Shown here one piece after another: positions 1-7,158 of a stretch of DNA of 14,572 nucleotides. This stretch comes from an uncultured Faecalibaculum sp. (lineage in GTDB: Bacteria > Bacillota_I > Bacilli_A > Erysipelotrichales > Erysipelotrichaceae): assembly GCF_910588395.1 (NCBI RefSeq), contig NZ_CAJUPA010000016.1, forward strand, positions 40,061 to 54,632, read 5' to 3'. Position 1 is the first letter of the stretch; the number at the start of each line of letters is the position of its first letter. The notes under the pieces are model-generated. The model saw only the letters and a list, made by a program, of their open reading frames with translations. It ran no database searches and was not told the DNA's origin. A program made the translations under genes and the position numbers.

Positions 1-1
1 T

Positions 2-889
2 GTATATGATCTGAACCCTGATGCCCTGGGCTACATGCTGCTGCTGGAATTTGTTCTGATCAACATCTATCTTGTTCTGGACTACTGGCGTCATACCCTG
101 TCCCACCGGTTTCTGACAGCCCAGCGCAAAGTGCCCGATCTGTCCTGGATGGAATTTGACGGCACCCTGAAAGACCGGGATTATCAGCGGATCATCCGGC
201 AGAGGGAAAAACTGCGGCATGAACAGGCAGAACAGTACCGCCGGGATCAGCAGCACATGCAGGACATCCACGATCTCTGGGTTCATCAGAACAAACTGCC
301 GATTGCCGCCCTGAAACTGCTGCTGGAGGATCCACAGCCGGATATCCGGGAAATGAAAAGCCAGGTCCTTCGCCTGGAACAGTACACGCAGATGATTCTG
401 GCTGCTGCCCGGCTGGACAGCCCGGAAACGGATTATGTCTTCGACTGGGTGAAGCTGGATGACATCCTCCGGAGCACCATCCGGACGTTTTCCCCGGAAT
501 TCATCCGCCGGAAGCTGCGGCTCGACTACAGCGGCACGGAAGAGAAAGCCCTCACTGACGCCCGGTGGCTGACTTTTGTCCTGGAACAGATCATTTCCAA
601 CGCCGTCAAATACGCCCGCCATGAAATCGTCATCCAGGTCAGCGATGCGCAGATCACCATCCGGGATGACGGCCCGGGAATTCCTGGACAGGACCTGGAA
701 CGGATCTGGACAAAGGGGGTCACCGGCGCCAATGGCCGCCGCAGAACTTCCGCCACGGGACTGGGCCTGTATCTGGCCAGAACGGTCATGGACCGTCTGG
801 GACATGACATCCGGATCAGCACCAGCCAGGAGACTGGCACAGCCGTCACCATTGACCTGCGGCATGCAGGCATTCTGGAACATGACTGA
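2..889 (+). CDS. BceS-like sensor histidine kinase, 5'-truncated by the window edge
   Basis: This is the C-terminal part of a membrane sensor kinase. The frame is open back to base 2, so the ATG at 35 is probably internal and the true start lies outside the window. A hydrophobic stretch at the visible N-terminus (about 35-85) looks like the last transmembrane helix. It is followed by a short linker and a phosphoacceptor box, LWVHQNKLPI, whose histidine codon is at 284-286. The ATPase domain has the N-box (IISNAVKYA, Asn codon at 599-601), G1 (DDGPGIPG) and G2 (GLGLYLA). A short intramembrane-sensing kinase with a WVHQxKxPI box is typical of the BceS group, which senses flux through a partner BceAB transporter; such kinases are about 330 residues, so perhaps 40 are missing here. 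The neighbouring BceA/BceB-like genes support that role. The regulator gene is expected just upstream. A terminator follows directly, separating it from the transporter genes. Confidence 0.88.
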   Translation, partial: VYDLNPDALGYMLLLEFVLINIYLVLDYWRHTLSHRFLTAQRKVPDLSWMEFDGTLKDRDYQRIIRQREKLRHEQAEQYRRDQQHMQDIHDLWVHQNKLPIAALKLLLEDPQPDIREMKSQVLRLEQYTQMILAAARLDSPETDYVFDWVKLDDILRSTIRTFSPEFIRRKLRLDYSGTEEKALTDARWLTFVLEQIISNAVKYARHEIVIQVSDAQITIRDDGPGIPGQDLERIWTKGVTGANGRRRTSATGLGLYLARTVMDRLGHDIRISTSQETGTAVTIDLRHAGILEHD

Positions 890-899
890 CTCCTCTCGA

Positions 900-935
900 A
901 GCGGCATGACCGGCATGGTCTGATCCGCTTTTTTT
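900..935 (+). terminator. Rho-independent terminator after the sensor kinase gene
   Basis: The outer stem is AGCGG (900-904) with CCGCT (925-929), the inner stem is GACC with GGTC, and a run of seven T ends at 935. It starts 11 bases after the kinase stop codon. It implies that the transporter genes downstream have their own promoter. Confidence 0.75.
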
Positions 936-989
936 GCATGGCACTCCATTGCACGGTACCGGGCTCTGTCATCCATTCTTTCCATGCCT

Positions 990-1054
990 GCAGACCACAT
1001 TCCTGCACGCAGACCGTATTCCGCCCGGCAGCCGTCACCATTCTGACCGCATTC
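990..1054 (+). repeat. Three copies of GACCNNATTC upstream of the transporter promoter
   Basis: The element GACCNNATTC occurs at 993-1002, 1012-1021 and 1045-1054. The first two copies extend to a 14-base repeat, GCAGACC..ATTCC, matching at 12 of 14 positions and starting 19 bases apart. They lie in the otherwise featureless gap between the kinase terminator and the transporter promoter. They could be accessory protein-binding sites or chance; nothing else is recognisable in 936-1070. Confidence 0.35.
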
Positions 1055-1071
1055 TTCCGGCATCTTTCAGC

Positions 1072-1100
1072 AGTGTAAGATACCGGCGGCAAGTGTAAGA
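1072..1100 (+). promoter_or_regulatory. Direct repeat AGTGTAAGA x2, candidate response-regulator operator
   Basis: Two identical 9-bp sequences, AGTGTAAGA, lie at 1072-1080 and 1092-1100, exactly 20 bp apart start to start, so they face the same side of the helix. They end about 10 bp before the expected -35 position of the candidate promoter upstream of the BceA-like gene. OmpR-family regulators commonly bind tandem or paired half-sites in this position. The regulator could be the missing partner of the upstream kinase or the BceR-type protein encoded at 13245. The binding itself is inferred. Confidence 0.5.
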
Positions 1101-1132
1101 CAAGTCGATGGAACCCGGATCCTGCCGGCCTG

Positions 1133-1138
1133 TATCAT
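1133..1138 (+). promoter_or_regulatory. Candidate -10 box (TATCAT) for the bceAB-like operon, no good -35
   Basis: TATCAT, preceded directly by TG, matches the -10 consensus at 5 of 6 positions. The sequence 17 bases upstream (around 1110-1115) does not resemble TTGACA. A missing -35 next to a pair of direct repeats suggests activator-dependent transcription. The predicted start near 1145 would leave a leader of about 20 bases containing the ribosome binding site. Confidence 0.4.
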
Positions 1139-1166
1139 GAACCTGTCAAAAGGAGATGGAAAACAT

Positions 1167-1931
1167 ATGGCACTGCTTGAAGTCAGAAATCTGAAAAAAA
1201 TATATTCCAGCCGGTTCTCCGGCACCCAGGTCCAGGCACTGGACAATGTTCATTTCGATGTGCAGGAAGGAGAATTCGTGGCGATCATGGGTGAATCCGG
1301 ATCCGGAAAAACCACCCTGCTGAACATTCTCGCTGCCCTGGACCGCCCCACAGCCGGACAGGTGCTGCTCAACGGCCGCGACCTGGCGAAAATCAGCGGC
1401 AAGGAACTGGCAGCCTTCCGCCGGAGTCATCTGGGATTTGTCTTCCAGGACTTCAACCTGCTGGATACCTTCACCAACAAGGACAATGCACTGCTCCCTC
1501 TGGTGCTCGCCAAGGAAAAGTATCCGGTCATGAACCGGAAACTGCAGCCGCTGGCCAGAGACCTGGGCATCTCGGCAGTGCTGAACAAGTATCCCTACGA
1601 GATCTCCGGCGGTCAGAAACAGCGGGTATCCATCACGCGGGCCCTGATCACCGACCCGGAAATCCTGCTGGCAGACGAACCCACCGGCGCGCTGGACTCC
1701 CGGAGCAGCGAAGATGTCCTGAACCTCTTCACCCGGATCAACAGCAGCGGCCAGACCATCCTCATGGTCACGCACTCCATGAAAGCCGCCAGCTATGCCA
1801 GCCGGGTGCTGTTCATCAAAGACGGCCGGCTGTTTCACCAGATCTACAAAGGCGACCGCTCCAACAGCGAACTGTATGAAGACATCAGCCGCACGCTGAC
1901 ACTCATGTCCAGAAAAGGCGAACCGGCATGA
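1167..1931 (+). CDS. BceA-like ABC transporter ATP-binding protein
   Basis: This 254-residue ATPase powers the permease encoded next to it. From the chosen start, the Walker A motif GESGSGKTT is at residues 42-50, the Q-loop glutamine near 94, the signature ISGGQK at 146-151, Walker B ILLADE at 166-171 followed by PTGALD, and the H-loop histidine near 203. The signature has K where LSGGQQ is commonest, but the ATP-binding set is complete. The ATG at 1167 is chosen because AGGAG lies at 1151-1155 upstream and the chain then begins ALLEVRNLKKIY, as in the MacB/BceA group; an in-frame ATG at 1137 lacks a ribosome binding site. The stop overlaps the permease start by four bases (ATGA), implying translational coupling. 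BceAB transporters confer resistance to bacitracin, lantibiotics or similar peptides; the actual substrate cannot be told from sequence. Confidence 0.93.
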   Translation: MALLEVRNLKKIYSSRFSGTQVQALDNVHFDVQEGEFVAIMGESGSGKTTLLNILAALDRPTAGQVLLNGRDLAKISGKELAAFRRSHLGFVFQDFNLLDTFTNKDNALLPLVLAKEKYPVMNRKLQPLARDLGISAVLNKYPYEISGGQKQRVSITRALITDPEILLADEPTGALDSRSSEDVLNLFTRINSSGQTILMVTHSMKAASYASRVLFIKDGRLFHQIYKGDRSNSELYEDISRTLTLMSRKGEPA

Positions 1932-3886
1932 AGCTTGCAGCAAAACTCGCGGTATCGAATCTGAAGCGCAACCGCCGCACCACGATTCCCTTCATTCTCA
2001 CCAGCGCCCTCTGCACCCTGATGCTGTATCTGGTCATCAGCCTGGAAAACGGACCGGCGGTGGCAGACAGCTACGGCGGGGCACAGCTGCAGATGATGCT
2101 GGGCTTCGGGCAGCTCATCATCGTGCTGTTCACCGTGATCTTTCTCTTCTACACCAACAGCTTTCTCATGAAACAGCGCAAGCGGGAATTCGGTCTGTTC
2201 AACATCCTGGGACTGGCAAAAAAGGACATCGGACTGGTGCTGTTCTTCGAACTGCTCATCTGCTGGGCCATCTCGCTGATCCTTGGACTGGGCCTTGGCG
2301 TGATCCTGGACAAAGCCATGTATCTGCTCATTGCCCGGCTTGTCAGCATCCCCCTGCCGGAAGGCCTGCACATCTCCGCCGCAGCCATGACCCAGACCAT
2401 CTGCTGGACCGGCGCTGTCTATGTGCTCCTGACTGTCTACGGCTTTTTCATGGTCAACGTCTCCAGTCCCATCGAACTGCTGCATGCCCAGGCCGAAGGA
2501 GAAAAGGAGCCGAAAAACCGCTGGATCCTGGCTCTGGCAGGCATCATCTGCCTGGCAGCGGGATACGGGCTGGCCATCTCTGTCAACAACCCCATGGAGG
2601 CCTTCGTTCTGTTCTTCGTGGCTGTGATCCTGGTCATCATCGGCACGTATCTGCTGTTCAACGCCGGCAGCATTGCCATTCTGAATCTGCTGCAGAAAAA
2701 CCGCCGGTTCTACTACCAGACCAGTCACTTCATCTCGGTCTCCGGCATGAAATACCGCATGAAGGCAAACGCCGTGAGCCTGGCCAACATCTGCATTCTC
2801 TCCACCATGGTTCTCGTGGCGCTCTCCACCACCATCTGCCTCATGACAGGCATGGACGAAACCATTCAGACATCCTACCCCAGAGAAACAACCCTGACTA
2901 TGTACACACAGGAAGGGGACTCCCTGGAGGAATTCCGTCAGGCACTGGCCCAGTCCGGCGTCCAGGCAGAAGATGTGCTGGCCTACTCTTTGTATGATAT
3001 CCCCGGTGTGACAGACAACGGTACAGTCACGGACATCGGCAGCTACGGACAGGAGAACACCAGACTCTTCGAGTTCATTCCCCTGGACCAGTACAACAAC
3101 GCCATGGGCACCAGCTATGTCCTGAACCCGGATCAGGTGCTTCTCTGCACCCCCGGCAGCACCTGGTCAGATACGCTGACTGTACAGGACAGGACCTGGA
3201 ACGTCGCCGGGACCGTGGATGAATTTCCCTCCTCCGGAATCGGTGTCAAACTGGTAGGCAGTCCCGCCCTGGTGGTGGTGCCTTCTGTGGAGGATATGGA
3301 ATACGTCCGGAGTCTGGCACCGGCAGAACAGAAGAGCCTGGTCAACATCCTCGCCTTCGACAGCCCCAACCCGGATCAGGACGCTGCAGTGGTCAAGGAT
3401 CAGTTTGAACAGATCACAGGCCTGCGGCCCTCCGGTGATACCAGAAACGGCTTCGGCGACTCCCTGCATTCCCTGTACGGCAGTCTGCTCTTCGTGGGCA
3501 TCTTCGTGTCCATTCTCTTCATCACCGCCAGTGTGCTGATTATGTACTACAAACAGATCTCCGAAGGATACGAAGACCAGAAACGGTTCGACATCATGAC
3601 CAGAGTGGGACTGGACAATGCCCAGATCCGGAAAACCATTCATTTCCAGGTCCTGGCTGTATTCTTCCTGCCACTGGTCATGGCCGCCGTTCACATTGCC
3701 TTCGCATTCCCCATGATCTCCAAACTGCTCATGCTGCTTGGCATGGGAGACACCACACTGTTCATGATCACCTGCCTGTGCGTATTCGGCATCTTCGCGC
3801 TTCTTTACATCATCGTGTACGGACTCACCAGCCGCGCCTACTATCAGCTTGTCAAAGGCATGACAGAGGACCTGGAAGAAGCCTGA
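1928..3886 (+). CDS. BceB-like ABC transporter permease (FtsX family)
   Basis: This 652-residue protein has the BceB layout. About ten hydrophobic helices are visible, near residues 19-38, 58-77, 105-125, 155-175, 198-217, 224-243, 285-305, 516-538, 572-594 and 608-630. A large non-membrane domain of about 200 residues (306-512) lies between helices 7 and 8; in known family members it is extracellular and takes part in peptide sensing with the BceS kinase. The segment around YYKQISEGYEDQKRF (540-554) after helix 8 is typical of the family. Length matches the usual 640-670 residues and no disruption is seen. Its start overlaps the ATPase stop. BceAB transporters free the lipid II cycle intermediate from bound peptide antibiotic; applying that here rests on family membership and on the kinase just upstream. 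Confidence 0.92.
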   Translation: MKLAAKLAVSNLKRNRRTTIPFILTSALCTLMLYLVISLENGPAVADSYGGAQLQMMLGFGQLIIVLFTVIFLFYTNSFLMKQRKREFGLFNILGLAKKDIGLVLFFELLICWAISLILGLGLGVILDKAMYLLIARLVSIPLPEGLHISAAAMTQTICWTGAVYVLLTVYGFFMVNVSSPIELLHAQAEGEKEPKNRWILALAGIICLAAGYGLAISVNNPMEAFVLFFVAVILVIIGTYLLFNAGSIAILNLLQKNRRFYYQTSHFISVSGMKYRMKANAVSLANICILSTMVLVALSTTICLMTGMDETIQTSYPRETTLTMYTQEGDSLEEFRQALAQSGVQAEDVLAYSLYDIPGVTDNGTVTDIGSYGQENTRLFEFIPLDQYNNAMGTSYVLNPDQVLLCTPGSTWSDTLTVQDRTWNVAGTVDEFPSSGIGVKLVGSPALVVVPSVEDMEYVRSLAPAEQKSLVNILAFDSPNPDQDAAVVKDQFEQITGLRPSGDTRNGFGDSLHSLYGSLLFVGIFVSILFITASVLIMYYKQISEGYEDQKRFDIMTRVGLDNAQIRKTIHFQVLAVFFLPLVMAAVHIAFAFPMISKLLMLLGMGDTTLFMITCLCVFGIFALLYIIVYGLTSRAYYQLVKGMTEDLEEA

Positions 3887-3906
3887 CGTGATTCCTGTTT
3901 CATCTG

Positions 3907-3936
3907 CAGCCGATCAGCGTACCGGCTGTTTTTTTT
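3907..3936 (+). terminator. Rho-independent terminator after the bceAB-like operon
   Basis: CAGCCG (3907-3912) pairs perfectly with CGGCTG (3923-3928) across a 10-base loop and is followed by eight T (3929-3936). It ends the transporter operon. The bases from 3937 to about 4070 show no gene or clear signal. Confidence 0.85.
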
Positions 3937-4072
3937 GTGCCGATGTCTGCTGCGCAGACTGCCGGGGCATGAAGGAGAAAAGGAATCTTGATGCATGCAC
4001 GGGGTTCTGCATCCCAGACGGCAATGGGCTGCAGTCAGCCGGGAACACAGACAGGACCGTGGTTCTGATTCC

Positions 4073-4101
4073 TTGAATCTGTCACCTGATTCGGCTAAAA
4101 T
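4073..4101 (+). promoter_or_regulatory. Sigma-A-type promoter for the activase/dehydratase operon
   Basis: TTGAAT (4073-4078) and TAAAAT (4096-4101) are separated by 17 bases, giving a good housekeeping promoter in a locally AT-rich patch. The predicted start is near 4108, leaving a leader of about 65 bases. A perfect 7-bp inverted repeat, GATTCGG (4088-4094) with CCGAATC (4116-4122), brackets the -10 box and could serve as an operator. Confidence 0.6.
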
Positions 4102-4114
4102 ATGCTCTGATTTT

Positions 4115-4158
4115 TCCGAATCTTCTCAAAATGTTTATAAAAACAGCATTTTTTCGGA
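4115..4158 (+). promoter_or_regulatory. Structured 5' leader hairpin just before the ribosome binding site
   Basis: TCCGAA (4115-4120) pairs with TTCGGA (4153-4158), and AAAATG (4128-4133) pairs with CATTTT (4147-4152), directly adjacent on the 3' side, with a 7-base bulge on the 5' side. The hairpin ends five bases before AAAGG (4163-4167), the ribosome binding site. It may modulate translation, but it does not match any riboswitch that I recognise. Confidence 0.35.
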
Positions 4159-4173
4159 TTAGAAAGGCGCTAT

Positions 4174-7158
4174 ATGCATCGAATCGGGCTGGACATTGGT
4201 TCCACCACCATCAAGACCGTTGTGCTGAATGAATCCGGCAGGGTCTGTCATACCCAATACGAACGCCATTACTCCCGGATTGCGCAGAAAACCCGGGAGG
4301 TCCTTCAGACTCTTTCCCGGAAATTTCCCGGTCTTCAGTCTCTGTGCATTTCCGGATCGGCAGGGATCGGACTCAGCGAGCAGCTGGGGATCCGTTTTGC
4401 CCAGGAAGTGTTTGCCACCAGACAGGCTGTGACAACGCTGCAGCCGGAAGCGGACGTGGTCATTGAACTGGGGGGCGAGGATGCCAAGATTCTGTTTCTC
4501 AGCGGGGGAACGGATTTCTGCATGAACGGATCCTGTGCCGGGGGAACCGGTGCCTTCATCGATCAGATGGCGACGCTGCTGCAGATCAGTCAGGACGAAA
4601 TGAATGCCCTGGCCATGGACCATGAGAAGATCTACCCAGTGGCCAGCCGCTGCGGTGTGTTTGCCAAAAGCGACATTCAGCCACTGCTGAATCAGGGTGC
4701 CACCAAGGAAGACATCTCTGCATCCATTTTCCAGGCTGTGGTGTCCCAGACGATTGCGGGTCTGGCGCATGGACGGCCGATCCGGGGGAATGTGGTGTAT
4801 CTGGGTGGCCCGCTGACGTTCTTTTCCATGCTTCGGGAAACCTTCGATGCCAATCTGAAACTGACAGGCGTGTGTCCTTCCTTATCCTTATATTATGTAG
4901 CCTACGGTGCGGCGCTGCTAGCCGGAGAGGAGACCTTTGATCTGGAGAAACTGGCGGATCGCATCCCGCAGCTGACCGGCTGGCAGTCCTATGACAGTCT
5001 GCGGCCGCTGTTCAGGGACAGGCGGGAACGGGTGGCGTTCGAGACCCGCTATGGTCAGCAGCTGCCTGCTTTCCTGGAACCCTCCGGTGACCCGGTCCGG
5101 CTGTATGTCGGCATTGACGCAGGCAGCACCACCACAAAATGCGCAGCCCTGACAGAAGATGGCGCCATTGCCTTTTACCGGTATCTGCCTTCCGGCGGCC
5201 AGCCCGTGAGGCATGTGCGGGATTTTCTGCTGGAGCTCTATGACCGGTGGCCAAACTGCCAGATCCTGGGCAGTGCTGCCACCGGCTATGGAGAAGACAT
5301 CGTCCGGGCGGCTTTCGGTGTGGACCTGGGCGTGGTGGAAACCGTGGCCCATTACACCGCTGCCAAAGCCTATGATCCGCAGGTGGACTTCATCATTGAC
5401 ATCGGGGGACAGGACATCAAGTGCTTTAAGATCCGCAACGGAGCGGTGGACCAGATTTTTCTGAACGAAGCCTGCTCCTCCGGCTGCGGTTCCTTTCTGC
5501 AGTCCTTTGCCGGGACCCTGGGCTATGATATGGAGACCTTCTGCGAGCATGCGCTGAAGGGGACAAAACCGGTGGATCTGGGCAGCCGGTGCACCGTGTT
5601 CATGAATTCCTCGGTGAAGCAGGCTCAGAAGGACGGTGCGGCCATGGAGGATATTGCTGCCGGGCTGGCGGTGTCCGTGGTCAAAAACGCGCTGTACAAA
5701 GTCATCCGCCTGAAACAGGGGCAGAAACTGGGCGATCACATCATCGTGCAGGGTGGCACGTTTCTCAATGATGCGGTGCTCCGGGCGTTTGAACTGGAGC
5801 TGGGAATGCCGGTGACCCGCCCGGCGGCTGCGGGTCTGATGGGAGCCGTGGGTGCGGCGCTGTATGCCAGAGACAAGGGGCTGGATCACAGCACACTGCG
5901 CACCAGGGATCAGGTCCTGAACCTGAGCCACAGCGTGAAGCCCACTGTCTGTCAGGGGTGCACCAATCACTGCCGGCTGACGGTCAATGTCTTTGACGGC
6001 GGGAAAGTCTGCATTGCGGGCAACCGCTGTGAAAAACCGGTCAGACATGCGGGCAGTGAGTCCGGTCACAACATGCTGGCGTACAAGCGCCAGCGGCTGG
6101 CCCGGTTTTCCAGCCGGAAGGGATCGCGGAAAACCATCGGCATTCCGCTGGTTCTGAACATGTACGAGCTGCTGCCTTTCTGGCATACCCTGTTCACCCG
6201 GCTGGATTTCGGGGTGGAAGTATCCGGCTTTTCCAGCCTGGCCCTGTATCACAGGGGACAGGGGCAGATCCCCAGCGATACGGTGTGCTATCCCGCCAAA
6301 CTGTCTCACGGTCACATTCAGGCACTGCGGGACAGAGGAATCGAAGACATTTTCTATCCCTGTCTTTCCTACAATATTGATGAAGACAAAAGCGTCAATC
6401 ACTACAACTGTCCGGTGGTGGCCTACTATCCGGAATCCATCCAGAGCACCATGCCGGAACAGAAGCTGCTGATGCCCTATCTGGGGATTCACCGGCGGAA
6501 GGATTTTGCGAAGCATTTCTGGAAATTCCTGCGGGAAGAAGTGGATGACACTGTGCGGCTGCGGGATGTGCAGAAGGCGGTGAACGCCGCGTATGAAGCT
6601 CTGGACGCCTATATGGAAGACATCCGGTCACAGGCGGATATCTGGCTGCAGGAAGCCCGGTCCCGGGGCAGGGAAGTGGTGGTGCTCTGCGGCAGGCCCT
6701 ATCATGCCGATCCGGAAGTGATTCACGGCATCGATCAGTACATTGCCTCCACCGGGCGGCTGGTGCTCTCGGAGGATTCCCTGGGCCATCACACCAGTCA
6801 GGCGGATACGGATGTGCTGAATCAGTGGACCTATCATGCCCGGCTGTACTCGGCTGCCCGCTGGGTTGCCAGCCAGCATGATCCCGCCATTCAGCTGGTG
6901 CAGCTGGTGAGCTTCGGCTGCGGCGTGGACGCGATCACAGGGGATGAAGTCCGGGCCATGCTGGAGTCCGAAGGGTGTCTGTATACGCAGGTGAAGATTG
7001 ATGAAATCACCAACCTGGGTGCGGTGAAAATCCGGCTCCGCTCTCTGTTTGCTGCTGCGGGCCAGCGGCAGCAAAGCCGGCAGGAGGGTGCATCCGGATG
7101 CAGGGACAGGCGGCAGCCGGGTGTCAGTGACCGGCGGCAGGAAAGGCAGCAGGCATGA
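4174..7158 (+). CDS. Tandem 2-hydroxyacyl-CoA dehydratase activase ATPase with DUF2229-type region
   Basis: This 994-residue protein belongs to the BadF/BadG/HgdC activase group, which uses ATP hydrolysis to push a low-potential electron from a [4Fe-4S] cluster into a dehydratase. Two activase domains lie in tandem: residues 1-255 (phosphate loop LDIGSTTIK) and 308-570 (IDAGSTTTK). In HgdC a homodimer shares one cluster, each subunit giving two cysteines; here both domains keep the pair (C121 and C160; C434 and C473), so the chain probably folds as a built-in dimer. A cysteine cluster follows (C593, C596, C600, C613, C619) that may bind another metal centre. Residues 655-960 resemble DUF2229, with DTVCYPAK near 702, FYPCLSYN near 727 and GRPYH at 840-844. 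The last 35 residues are a low-complexity Arg/Gln tail. ATG 4174 has AAAGG six bases upstream. The stop overlaps the next start. Substrate unknown. Confidence 0.88.
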   Translation: MHRIGLDIGSTTIKTVVLNESGRVCHTQYERHYSRIAQKTREVLQTLSRKFPGLQSLCISGSAGIGLSEQLGIRFAQEVFATRQAVTTLQPEADVVIELGGEDAKILFLSGGTDFCMNGSCAGGTGAFIDQMATLLQISQDEMNALAMDHEKIYPVASRCGVFAKSDIQPLLNQGATKEDISASIFQAVVSQTIAGLAHGRPIRGNVVYLGGPLTFFSMLRETFDANLKLTGVCPSLSLYYVAYGAALLAGEETFDLEKLADRIPQLTGWQSYDSLRPLFRDRRERVAFETRYGQQLPAFLEPSGDPVRLYVGIDAGSTTTKCAALTEDGAIAFYRYLPSGGQPVRHVRDFLLELYDRWPNCQILGSAATGYGEDIVRAAFGVDLGVVETVAHYTAAKAYDPQVDFIIDIGGQDIKCFKIRNGAVDQIFLNEACSSGCGSFLQSFAGTLGYDMETFCEHALKGTKPVDLGSRCTVFMNSSVKQAQKDGAAMEDIAAGLAVSVVKNALYKVIRLKQGQKLGDHIIVQGGTFLNDAVLRAFELELGMPVTRPAAAGLMGAVGAALYARDKGLDHSTLRTRDQVLNLSHSVKPTVCQGCTNHCRLTVNVFDGGKVCIAGNRCEKPVRHAGSESGHNMLAYKRQRLARFSSRKGSRKTIGIPLVLNMYELLPFWHTLFTRLDFGVEVSGFSSLALYHRGQGQIPSDTVCYPAKLSHGHIQALRDRGIEDIFYPCLSYNIDEDKSVNHYNCPVVAYYPESIQSTMPEQKLLMPYLGIHRRKDFAKHFWKFLREEVDDTVRLRDVQKAVNAAYEALDAYMEDIRSQADIWLQEARSRGREVVVLCGRPYHADPEVIHGIDQYIASTGRLVLSEDSLGHHTSQADTDVLNQWTYHARLYSAARWVASQHDPAIQLVQLVSFGCGVDAITGDEVRAMLESEGCLYTQVKIDEITNLGAVKIRLRSLFAAAGQRQQSRQEGASGCRDRRQPGVSDRRQERQQA
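7139..7158 (+). promoter_or_regulatory. Ribosome binding site and ATGA overlap coupling the two dehydratase genes
   Basis: AGGAAAGG (7139-7146) lies inside the end of the activase gene, eight bases before the ATG at 7155. That ATG overlaps the activase stop TGA (7156-7158). The downstream gene is in the -1 frame relative to the upstream one. The site is good enough for independent initiation as well as termination-reinitiation. Confidence 0.7.

Noticed and set aside
526..1092. Long minus-strand open frame across the kinase gene end and the following gap
   Set aside because: It is antisense to the kinase domain and runs through its terminator. The translation is Arg/Ser/Cys-rich, with no recognisable domain.
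3888..4076. Small open frame after the permease gene
   Set aside because: It starts two bases after the permease stop without a ribosome binding site, runs through the terminator hairpin, and encodes a Cys-rich sequence with no recognisable pattern.
4918..6516. 532-codon minus-strand open frame inside the activase gene
   Set aside because: It mirrors the strongly supported activase coding frame. Long antisense frames are expected in GC-rich genes, and no motif is present.
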